The notes below the pieces were generated by a model that searched no databases, was not told the DNA's origin, and was given only the letters and a program-made list of their open reading frames with translations. Positions 24,888-35,800 of a stretch of 64,000 nt of DNA are shown here, one piece after another. Each line of letters begins with the position of its first letter. Within the stretch, counting starts at the first letter, position 1. The stretch spans positions 120,569 to 184,568 of the forward strand of contig NZ_JBIQOI010000008.1 in assembly GCF_044197065.1 (NCBI RefSeq), in the 5' to 3' direction. The stretch is from Kluyvera ascorbata_C. Its GTDB lineage: Bacteria > Pseudomonadota > Gammaproteobacteria > Enterobacterales > Enterobacteriaceae. The translations under genes were made by a program, and so were the position numbers.

Positions 24888-25945
24888 GGCTTTGTTGAAT
24901 AAATCAGATTTCGGGTAAGTCTCCCCCGTAGCGGGTTGTGTTTTCAGGCAATACGCACGCTTTCAGGCATACCTGCTTTCGTCATTTTGTTCAGCGCTCG
25001 TACCAGGGCCATAGCCTCCGCAACCTGACCATCGTAGTCACGCAGCGTCAGTGAACCCCCGAACAGCTGTTTTACCCGGTATATCGCCGTTTCCGCTATC
25101 GAGCGACGGTTGTAATCTGTTGTCCATTTCCACCGCGCATTACTCCCGGTCATTCGCTGATTGGCCACTGCACGGTTACGGTCTGCATATTCACCGGGCC
25201 AGTAACCCGCACCTTTTCGGGGAGGGATAAGCGCGCTGATTTTCTTACGCCGCAGTTCATCGTGACAGAGCCGGGTGTCGTAAGCGCCGTCTGCCGATGC
25301 TGCCCTGATTTTTCTGTGAGTCTGCCGGATAAGACCCGGGAAGGCTTCTGAGTCCGTGACGTTGTTCAGCGACAGGTCTGCGCAGATGATTTCATGTGTT
25401 TTGCTGTCAACTGCCAGATGCAACTTTCGCCAGATACGACGGCGTTCTTTGCCGTGTTTTTTGACTTTCCATTCGCCTTCACCAAAGACCTTCAGCCCGG
25501 TGGAATCAATCACCAGATGCGCGATTTCACCCGGGGTGAACGTTTTGAAACTGACATTAACCGACTTTGCGCGCTTGCTGACACTGGTGTAATCCGGGCA
25601 GCGCAACGGAACATTCATCAGTGTAAAAATGGAATCAATAAAACCCTGTGCAGCCCGCAGGGTCAACCTGAACACGCGTTTAATGACCAGAACGGTGGTG
25701 ATGGCGAGATCAGAATAGCGCTGAGGTCTTCCCCGTGATGAAGGCGTTGCCGGCTCATACCAGGCCTGAATAGCTTCATCATCCAGCCAGAAAGTTATGG
25801 AGCCACGGTTGATGAGGGCTTTATTGTAGGTGGGCCAGTTGGTGATTTTGAACTTTTGCTTTGCCACGGAACGGTCTGCGTTGTCGGGAAGATGCGTGAT
25901 CTGATCCTTCAACTCAGCAAAAGTTCGATTTATTCAACAAAGCCC
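24888..25945 (-). mobile_element. IS903-like element (IS5 family)
   Basis: Perfect 18-bp terminal inverted repeats GGCTTTGTTGAATAAATC at 24888-24905 and their complement at 25928-25945 bound a 1,058-base element, the size of IS903. It encodes one transposase. IS903 normally makes a 9-bp target copy, but the flanks here (CACGTGGTC and CTGTCAAAG) differ, so a deletion or recombination has changed at least one side. Confidence 0.95.
24944..25867 (-). CDS. IS903-type transposase
   Basis: A 307-residue DDE transposase of the IS5 family starting at GTG 25867 (the frame is open to a TTG at 25912, which would add 15 residues). Catalytic region motifs include HLVIDSTGLKV, AASADGAYDTR and a C-terminal YNRRSIAETAIYRVKQLF segment with the glutamate. 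The sequence agrees with IS903 throughout as far as I can recall. It is intact, so the element may be active. Confidence 0.95.
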   Translation of the reverse strand: MAKQKFKITNWPTYNKALINRGSITFWLDDEAIQAWYEPATPSSRGRPQRYSDLAITTVLVIKRVFRLTLRAAQGFIDSIFTLMNVPLRCPDYTSVSKRAKSVNVSFKTFTPGEIAHLVIDSTGLKVFGEGEWKVKKHGKERRRIWRKLHLAVDSKTHEIICADLSLNNVTDSEAFPGLIRQTHRKIRAASADGAYDTRLCHDELRRKKISALIPPRKGAGYWPGEYADRNRAVANQRMTGSNARWKWTTDYNRRSIAETAIYRVKQLFGGSLTLRDYDGQVAEAMALVRALNKMTKAGMPESVRIA

Positions 25946-26097
25946 TGTCAAAGTTTCACAATTTACGCGCTGTGCTACATGGGGGGGTCCTCATGTAGCT
26001 TATGAGGACATTACTAACATCGCGGTGTATTAATCGACGGTGAGCAGATCAGGTAAACATTTTTAACTCCAATAACCTGAATAGAACGCTCCCTACT

Positions 26098-26694
26098 TCA
26101 TTCATTTCTTACTCCATGATAAAAATTAAAAGATGGTAATCTTAAATAACCATTTTTAACTCCTAACTTCTTAGCGGCATTTAATTTCTGAGAACTAATG
26201 GTTTTAACACTTCTATTTAAGGATGATGCTATTCTAGAAGGAGTTAAACCATGTCGGAACATAATTACTACCCTAAACTCAGAATCTGTCATCATTGTTT
26301 TTTTCTTTATTTTACATGAAGGTCTGGTTAACTCTTTGTGAATCACATCAAGTATATACTCAGGTTCCCTTCTGACCTCAATAAAAACCAATGTATAGCC
26401 GCACATAATCTCTAATAAATCATGCACTTCTTTTGTTGACAAAACAATGATGCAATTCCTTGAATTTATATTTGATCTAATTAAAACAGCATATCTAAAC
26501 AAATCAGAGCATTCCGGATATAGAATGACAACATCTGATTTTCTAATGCAAACCGATGCACTGAACCCTGAGTTTTTCGTCGAAAAGGGGGGGAGCATAC
26601 AGATAGAAAACCTATCAACAAAAGATAATGAAAAAAGTTCGCTCAGTCCCTCAAATGTATATATACACTCACCAACGTAAACAATATTAACCAT
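26098..26694 (-). CDS. LuxR-type HTH transcriptional regulator
   Basis: A 198-residue protein from AT-rich DNA. The last 65 residues form a LuxR/GerE helix-turn-helix (TDSEFRVVIMFRHGLTPSRI then SLNRSVKTISSQKLNAAKKL). The front half resembles a receiver-like fold but lacks the usual phosphorylated Asp pattern, as in RcsA/BglJ-type partners. It lies after the giant autotransporter on the same strand and may regulate it, which is inference. AT content and fold suggest H-NS-controlled horizontally acquired DNA. Confidence 0.8.
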   Translation of the reverse strand: MVNIVYVGECIYTFEGLSELFSLSFVDRFSICMLPPFSTKNSGFSASVCIRKSDVVILYPECSDLFRYAVLIRSNINSRNCIIVLSTKEVHDLLEIMCGYTLVFIEVRREPEYILDVIHKELTRPSCKIKKKTMMTDSEFRVVIMFRHGLTPSRIASSLNRSVKTISSQKLNAAKKLGVKNGYLRLPSFNFYHGVRNE

Positions 26695-26770
26695 TGATAA
26701 ACCTTTATTACTTCATGAAAATGCAACCTGCACAACTACAAAGTGCTCAAATTATATGTTGCATTAAGCA

Positions 26771-26797
26771 ATACCCTCATCATTAAGATGAGGGTAT
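26771..26797 (-). terminator. terminator after autotransporter gene
   Basis: An 11-bp perfect stem ATACCCTCATC/GATGAGGGTAT with a 5-base loop lies eight bases after the autotransporter stop. It separates that gene from the LuxR-type gene. Confidence 0.8.
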
Positions 26798-26804
26798 TCA
26801 TCTA

Positions 26805-29800
26805 TTAAAACGATTTCTTAAAGCCGATAGAGGCACTGACCGGCGCTTCTACCTGCGACTTACTGCCGCCGTTGCTGAACTGCGTACCCAGCTCACCGTA
26901 GACCTGCAGGTTTCTGTCGATAGACCATGACAGGCCAGCTGCAACTTCAGTGCTTGAGTACTGCTGTGAAGATTCCAGCGTAGTCGTGGTTACCGTATTG
27001 CTAAAGTGTGTTTTGTCTTTTGAACCCAGACCCTGCCAGACGTTAACCCTGCCGTACGGCTGGAATTTGCCATGGTTGGTGTCATAGTCAGCGACCAGAC
27101 GCACGCCCAGACGTGCGGTAAAGGAATCCGCGGTATCCATTTTCACTTTCGTTGGGGTCACACCATCCAGCGTGCTGTTATCAAAGTCGCTGTACTGGTA
27201 GATCAACTGAGCCTGAGGTTCCAGACTCCATGCGCTGGCACCTAAACGGAACGATTTGCCTACCTCTGTCGACGCCGTCAGCGTATTGCCTCTGACGGTA
27301 TACGAGCCGTTGTTACCGGTCGCCTCCAGGCGGGATTTATGGTTACCGTACTGCAGGACGTTATCAACATACATACCGTCACCCGAGAACCAGGTCGCAT
27401 AGCCGCCGACGTAAAATGCGTTGTCGTCGATGTTACCACCTTTGCCATCGCTGCCTGTCTTCGTGCCTTTCACGTTGCTGTCGATATCAAGGATGCTGGT
27501 ATACATCCCGGCTTTCCAGCTTTCATTAGCATACATATCAACGCCGACCTGAATTCCCATGGTATGGGAGCTGGTTTGCGTACCGGCCGCATCATCCAGT
27601 TTGGTTTTACCGGAGTAGCCAATCATTCTTGCCCAGGCGCGATTGTCTTCATCAATGCCCGGTTTAACCTCGTCACCCATACGTTGGTGCATGTTACCCA
27701 ACAGACTAATATCCCCCTGACGTACGACGCTGGCGAGGCCTGAATACAGCATGGTTTCTGGACGGTATTCACTTCTCAAATACCAGTTTTCACCCTGGCC
27801 CTGAGCATTACCCGCATGCAGTTGGTACTCAAACGCACCTGCTGCCATACGATCGGCGGCAAGATGGAAGGCATCCCGCGACGTTTGCGCGGTGGTGGTT
27901 GCGCCATTGAGCGCGGTCACCACTTCGATACCATCCCCAATGGTCGGCGCGCCGAGACCAGAACCATCGACATTCAGCAGCGTGCTACCGCTGGCTTTAC
28001 CGCCATCGATAATCAGACGGTCGGCAATGCCTGCACCGCTACCATTCTGGATAGCCGCCATGTTGATAGTCCCTTTTTCGCCGGTGTAATCCCCTTTGAC
28101 GGTTAAGGTTGTGCCTGTCTGCTGACCGATGAGTGAAACATAACCACCGTTGCTCAGGCCCGCTACCGTCTGGTTGTAACCCTGAGTGTTCAGGGTGGTG
28201 TCTGCAACCACATAGTGGTGTGATGCGGCACTCAGGGTGTTGGCATTACCCGCCTGCAGCACGCCGTTGGCGATCAACGTCGCGCCGCTGTAGCTGTTTT
28301 CACCTTGCAGCTCGGTAATGCCGCTACCGGTCTGATGCAACTGGCCTTTACCACTGATATTACCGGTCAGCACCAGGGTATCGCCACGATTGACGTTGAG
28401 TACGCCGTTATCAACGACATCCCCCTGAATGCTGCCGATATCGCCGCCGTTACCCAGCTGTAAAACACCTTGTTCGATGGTGGTGCCACCTGTGTAGGTG
28501 TTATCCTGCGTCAGGGTGAGGGAGCCTTTACCTGTTTTGGTCAACTGACCGTTACCTTCGACTTCCGTCAGCAGGGAAACGTCATGCCCGTTGGTGTCGA
28601 ATGTCCCGCCGCCGGATTCCAGCGTCACCTGACGGGCAGTATCAAACGCTTCGCCATACTTCAGCGTGCCGCCATTAAAGATAATTCCCGTATCTGCCGC
28701 ACCCAGGTTGGTATCGCCCGCTACCTGCAGCGTCCCGGAAGTGATAGTCGTTCCACCGCTGTAGGTGTTGTCGCCCGTGAGGATCAGGGTACCGAGATCG
28801 CCTTTATTCAGGCCGCCGGTACCGCGGATAACGCTGTCGATAGTCGCGGTATAATTGGCGCCGTCTACTGTGCCATCGCCAACGCGAATCAGGGTGTTGG
28901 CCGTATCGGTGGTAATGGCTTCGCCGCCCACACGATAACCATCGGTGGCGAACTGCGCGCCACTGATAATGACATCGCCTTTGCTGTTATCGACGGTCAC
29001 GTTGCCTGATTCGCCCTGGAACACAGCAAACGCGGCATCGGTAAACGGTGCGTTCAGCGCGCCTTCCGGCGTTGATTCATCAGTAGTCCAGTTGTCGTTA
29101 CCCTTGCTGGATTGCCAGATACCGTCGCCGCCGTCGATGACGCCGTTGTTTTTCAGCTCGCCATTCTCACCACCGGTGCCGTCCCAGAAGCGCAGCGTCA
29201 GTCCGGCGTGATTGACCAGGTTGACCTGATTTTTCACCGATGTCTGCACGTACAGGCTGTCTGCCGCTTCCGGCGCGTTAGCAATATCCATCACATTGTT
29301 GGTCAATGTGCCGGTGTAATTGATGACGCGATAGACGCCCACATCAAATTTTCCGCCCGGTGAGGTTTCAATATTGAGCTTACCGTCGAGAGTCAGATCG
29401 CCGTTTACGTCAATCAAGTCGTTGAAGGCACCGCCCGGGGTATAAGCCTGACCAAACTGATAATCAAGCTGTGCGTTATCACTGAGCGTCAGCGAACCGG
29501 TAGTCAGTTTACCCACGCTGTTGATGGCGGCACCGGCGGTAATATGACCGTCGTCCTGCACATCAACCGCGCCGCCGATAATGCCGTTACCGCCGAGCGT
29601 AGCACCCGATTTCACTGTGACCTGACCGGTAGAAGCAGACTGATTGCCGTTGACCAGCAGTACGCCTTCGTTGACGTCCGTGGTGCCGGTATAGGTATTG
29701 TCGCCGGTCAGAATCAGTGTACCGTTACCGATTTTCACCAGACTGCCGTCGCTGCCGCTGATAATGCCGCTGATGGTGTCAGGGTCCGGAAGATTCAGAT

Positions 29801-32800
29801 TCCCCAGAGACAATTCTTTATTGCCCAGCTCGACATTACCCGCGCCAGACAACGAGCCAATAGACGTTGCGCTGTCGACTGCGCTGATATCGACCTTACC
29901 ACCCGCCAGGTTTTTAACGACGGTATTTTCTGCCATTGCCTGGTCAGCGAAGGTCATCAATCCGCTGTTGTTCACAATGGCGTTGCCGCCGCTGGAGTCT
30001 TCTTCCAGCGCCAGAGTACTGGCCTTTGACACGTTCACCGTCGCATTGCCCGCGGTGGCGTTGTTGGTTAACAGGGCTTTCGCTGTGCCCGTCAGGTTCA
30101 GCATTGCGCTCGCTGCGGTGACGTTATCTGCCAGCGTTAACAGGCTGTCGGCGATGTTCATGGTCAGTGATTTCAGGCTGGTATCCGTCCCGCTGACATT
30201 GAGCGTCGCGCCCTTATTGACATTCACCTTGCTGCTTTCATTACTGCCAAAGGCTCCGGTTTTGCTGACGTTGACCGTCACATTGTTGGCGTTTCCGGTA
30301 CCGGCAATTTCTGTGTCGCCTTTGTAGCTGTTGGCGCGGCCGAGCGACAAGGTGCTGCCCGCATCGCTAGAGCTGCTGGTAACTTTTAGTTTACCGTCGC
30401 CAGTAATCTCGCCGGTTGGCGTGAAGTGGTGCGAATTGAGATCGAACACTGCAGCATTATTCTCATTCGCTCCCAGCTCAATGGTGCGATTACTGGTTAG
30501 GTCCGCGCCCAGTTGCAGCGTTGAACCGTTATTGATTGCCAGGTCAGTTCCGCTCTGGCCGAGATTGCTGTCGGAGGAGATCTGCAACGTGCCACCATCA
30601 ATACGCGTGCCGCCGCGATACTCGTTATCGCCGCTGAGGATCAGACGACCAAGGTCGGTTTTTACCAGCGTCAACTTGTCAGCAGTACTGGCTTCGCGGA
30701 TAACGGACTCAATGGTCGCGGTATAGTTTTCCCCCGCGCCACCGGCACCAACGCGTAGCAGCATTTCACCTGTTCCCGGCGTCTGGCCTGCATGGGTCGC
30801 GTTTTCCGTGGTGGCATACGCGTTAAGCGCATCGCCTTTAACGACATAGCCATCGGCGTCAAACTGTGCCCCGGAGAAGTTAACTTCTCCCGCGGCGTTA
30901 TCCACGGTAACGGTACCGCCTTTGGTGGTGAAGACGGCGAAGGACTTCTGTGCCCAAGGAGCATTACCTTCACCGGTTGCGGTGGTCCAGTTGTTATCTC
31001 CCTCGCTACCGATTGCCATCCATTTGCCATCGCCACCGTCAATTTTGCTGTTGCCTTCAATGCCCGACGCGCCGTGACTCTGATTGACGGTTGCACCGTC
31101 CCAGAACTGCAAGGTAACGCCATTGGCGTTCACCAGGTTGACCTGTTTGTCGATGGAGGTCTGGACAAAAATATTTCTCTTATCCTGGCTGTTCGGTATC
31201 TCGCCTAATTCCAGCGTCCGGTTATCCAGCGTGCCACCGTAGTTATAGATACGGTACACGCCCGGTCCGAAGTTACCGCCCTGTGAAGTGGTGACATCCA
31301 GAGTTCCGTCCAGTTGCAGATTGCCTGCGACATTAATCAGATCGTTTAGCGCGCCGCCTGGCGTGTAGGCTTGACCCAATTCGAAAGCGGAGGTCGTTTT
31401 GCTGCCAAGCTGCAGATTACCGTTAATGGATAACGTACCCGCACCGCCGTCACCGGCGCTGAGGGTAGAGGCATCGTTCATCAGCACGTCGCCGCCGATC
31501 ACCCCGTTACCTCCCAGCGTCGCCGTACCGCTTACTTTGGTCACACCCTTAGCGGCACTCTGATTACCTTTCACCAGTAGCGTACCGCTGGTGACGGTCG
31601 TGTCGCCGGTATAGGTGTTATTGCCTGTCAGGCGAGTAGTACCGTTACCAATCTGCTGTAACTCACCGCTCCCGGAGATTACGCCGCCAAGCAGTACGTC
31701 ATTGGCCCGATTAATCGCCAGTACACCGTTGTCGATGATATTTGAAACCGCGCTGACTTCACCAGTATCACCACCGGTACCTAATTGAAGCGTGCCATCT
31801 TTATCAATGGTCGTGGAGCCGGTGTAGGTGTTGTTGGCATTAAAGATGGTCGTGCCGCCAGCCGCACGTTCAAACTTCCCATCACCGCTGATGATGCCTT
31901 TATAGATCTGCGCAACCGTCGTGTCGCCCAGCGTATCAAAGATGACCCGGCTGCCAGCCCCCTGAGTCGTCACATTGTAGTCACCGATGGCCGCGGCAGT
32001 GCTGGTTGACTCTACGTGGTCTCCAGTGCGCAGTGTTGCGCCATTGTTTACGGCAATGGTTTTACTTGCCAGCGTCAGGTTTTCTACGACGCGAACATCC
32101 GCGCTTGATCCGCTGATGGTCAGTGAATCCCAGCCTGTGCCGATATTGGTACCAGTGGTCAGGTTATCGCTACTCAGACTGCCGATTTTCGCACCGTTAC
32201 CATGCGTATTGGTGAAGGTGAGGGCGTTGCCGCTTCCCGCTTGGGTCAGAATGTGGCGCGTGTTATCCAGCGCGACATCGCCAATGTTGGCTTTATTGTT
32301 GCCGCCAGTACCATTGAAATTCACTTCCCCTGCGTAGGTTCCGCTGCGCCAGTTAAAGGTATCGTTACCTTCACCGGTGTTGATCACGCCGCGGGTGACG
32401 CCGCCGCTGATATCAATGGTGTCATTACCCTTACCAGACTCAATTGCCACTTCCGTGTCGTTGATGGCTTGCAGGGTTCCCGTGTTTTTGATGGTTTTAT
32501 TGCTGTCGCCACTGGCATCAATCACAGGTGAAGTGGTGCTGGCAGAAATAATCTTGCCGCTGTTGGTCAGCGCGCTGACGTTTTTCGCGATGATTGCAGA
32601 GCCGCCTGCGCTGTCATACACGTTGATGTCGGCGCTGGTGGTGACCAGGCCGTCTGTGTTGGCGCGGATGCCGCTGCCCGTACTGTTATGTACCTCAACG
32701 GTATAACCTTTGCCGATGGTCAGATTGCCCTTCACCGCGTCGCCATTGCGTTGTTCGAAGGCGAAGCCCGTACCTGCGCCGTTGACGTTCAGAATGTTGT

Positions 32801-35800
32801 TAAGGCCATCTTTCATGTTCAGCGCGACGCTGGTACGGATCCCCCGACCATCATTGGCGTTGATGGTTACATCATTGAGCGTGATATCGGTATTGTTGGC
32901 ATCGTTTTGAATACCTGCGCCCGTTCCTTCGGCGCTAATGGTGACGCCTTTTGCGGTCAGCTTACCGGCTCCTGCGTCCAGCCGAATACCGTCAGCGGAG
33001 CCATTAGTAGTGATGGCATCGCCTGTTTCGCCGGTAATATTCAGGCTTGCATCCTTGGTCAACAGCACACCTGCGGTTCCGTCATCAACGGTTACCCGGC
33101 CCAGTTTTTTAATCTGTGCGCTGGCACCTGAAGCCCGTACACCAACACCGTTGCTAACATGCAAGTCTTTGGACGAGTTGTTGGTTAAGCTCCCGCCTTT
33201 TTGAAGATCAACGCCGATACTGCCGACACTGGCCAGAGCGATAATCGATTTGGTATCGAGGATCAGGTCGCCCAAATTCTTCGCCATGTAGGCGATAACC
33301 TTGTTGCCGCTGGTTTCAGAGGTAATCTTCGCGTTTGAGGTGAGAGTGGTGCTGGTTGCCTTACCCTCTTCTCTGCCATCCAACTGATGCGCCTGACCAT
33401 CCACAACCCCAGCAATGGCCCTTTCACCGATTAAATTGATGGTCGTTTCATTGCTGATGGTCCCTTTCGCGCCGCCTTCGATGACCAGCGCCGTGGAGTC
33501 GGAGCCATCCACGGTAAACGTCGCTTCACCGGTATCCACACTACTGTCAACACCGGTGGCGAAAACGCCAACGGATTTCTTACCGCTGAGGGTAAGGTCA
33601 AGGTTAGAGCTGTCCTGACCGCCAGGAGTGGTGGTGTTACCGGCCAGCATTGCACCATTGGCAATACGGAAAATGGTGGTGCGATCCTGGCCATTGTCAT
33701 TCATCACTGCCTGACCAATATTGGCGGTTGCGACTTTACCATACAGGTAATAACCAATCTGATCGGTGCTGTTAAATACCGGGCTACTCAGGCTGTCAAC
33801 GTTAGCAATGGCGTTATCACGAACGTGTACACCGATGTTACCGGCCTTACCCAGCGTAATGTTGGAGTAGACGTTGACCACGGCCTGGCCTTTGGCGCCT
33901 CCTTCAGCCCAGATGGCGTAGTTACGGTTACCGACGCCGCCGTCACCGTCCACGACAATAGAGCCTGTGGCACTGGTGGTGACTTCGGCATTTTTGTTAT
34001 TGGCACTGACGTGGATCCCCACGTTGTTGGTGCCATTAACGTTAATCTTGCCGTCGTTGCGGATTTCCTGATTATTCCCCGCGCCACTGTCATGTACGGA
34101 AATGCCGTAGTTCTTACTGTTGCCCCCGTCCGAACCGCCATTTATCACGATATTGCCGGTATTGAGGACGTTGCCCGTGGCATCCCCGACCAGCATCCCT
34201 GCGGCGTTGCGTATTCCGGTTCCCAGCGTGATCAGACCGTGGTTAATCACCTCTTTGGTACTCTTGGTCATGATCCCGGCGCTCAAACCAGAGCCGCCAG
34301 CCATGGTGACATCTTTAAGCGGATCACTTGCGTCGCGACCAAGATAAATTGAGGCGTCCTGAGCGTTGGTAAAGGTCGCATTCCCGGCGACTTCTACGCC
34401 ATAAGCGGTGCCTTTGGCAAAGGATGCCCCGTTTTTTCGCCCGTCTACGACGTTGATATCGCCGTTGTTGACCCCTTGAGTATCGTCAGACAATTGCATA
34501 CCAATAGCCAGTGTCAGCGAAGAGTCGGGTACGTCTTTGCTCCAGGGATCGGCTGCAGCCGCTGTACCAAAGTTATCGGTGGTGATTGCCTGGTTGATGG
34601 TGCCGTTATTCGCTATCTGGCTGGCGCCTTGCCCCTGCATGCCAAATGCGCCATAGCTGTTGACGTTTTGGTTGCCGTCTTTATCAATAAACAGCCCGGA
34701 GTTGATAATCCCGTTGTTGGTTGCCTCAGCATCTTTTGCCAGCATGCCAATCGCCAGACTCTGTTTGGCAGACGTGCGTAATGCGTTCAGTTGGCCGAGG
34801 TTGGTGATAACCCCGCCATTAAGGGCTTTCATGACGCCATTAATACTGCCGTCAACGGCAATAATCGCATCTTTGTTCAGGGAGCCGGAGGTGCCTGCAC
34901 CGTTGGCGTAAATAGCATGCAGCTCACCGCGGCCAGCGGTCGCGTTATTGCTATGTGACAAGCTGTCGGTCCAGACGTCGTAATCCCAGGTGAGCTCGTC
35001 TGAAGGCTTTTGGGAATCGATTAATTTACCAATTAAGCCAGCGTATTCATCCTGTACGGCTTTGGTGGTCGTGATATTATTATTTTTGAAATCCAGCCAG
35101 AGCTGCAGTTGGCTGACCTTTTGCCCTTTTTCCTCTTCTTCCCTTTTAGGTTTTTCTACCGCGTCGCTGCTCTTACCTAACAGCCAGTCGTTAAAATCGG
35201 CCAGCTCCTGCGTGTTGGTAATGGTAAATGTGCGATTACCCTTTTCGATGACATTGCCGTCTGCATCATAGTCGTAGGACATGAGTGTTACATTATCGCC
35301 AAACACGGAGGTTTGCGCTGAACCAGCGAAAGTTTTTTCAGGAATAACGAGAGCAGCGTTAAATTTTATATAGTTATCGGATTGCCAGTTTACCTGACTG
35401 CCTGTATCCCGAGCTTCCAGTAAGGAGGAGTCTTTGGCCAGTAACTCAATGGTATTAGCTTTGTCGCGCACATTGAGCGAGTCGTTGCCAATATCCAGAT
35501 TGGCTATTGAGCCATTTGTCGCCAACGCCATGCCAAATTGCTTATAGATTTCAGTGCGATCTGGATCGTAGGTATTTAATACTGAATCGCCGATCGGTGA
35601 TTCGGTAAGAAAGCTACTTAACTCTTTGGTATCAAATACCTTAATTGATGTTGTGTCACTAGGAAACGCCGGGTCAATAATAGGAAAATCTGTGCTCTGA
35701 GAAGGCGTCAATGATTGTTTGTATGTCAGATATTTCGCGAGTTCTTCAGCGTTAGTAATCGTTTTTACGTCGTTTTTAGGGCCAGTGGCCTTGAGCGTGA

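Noticed and set aside
29698..30327. 209-codon hydrophobic plus-strand frame that could pass for a membrane protein
   Set aside because: Its Leu/Val/Ser-rich sequence is the complement of Asn/Gly/Thr repeats in the autotransporter; not a real gene.
28470..30726. Many plus-strand frames opposite the autotransporter gene
   Set aside because: They follow the repeat pattern of the autotransporter on the other strand and lack ribosome sites and family likeness.
27780..32000. CRISPR-like regular repeats in the autotransporter
   Set aside because: The repeats are degenerate, coding and irregular in spacing; no identical direct repeats with unique spacers were seen anywhere in the window.
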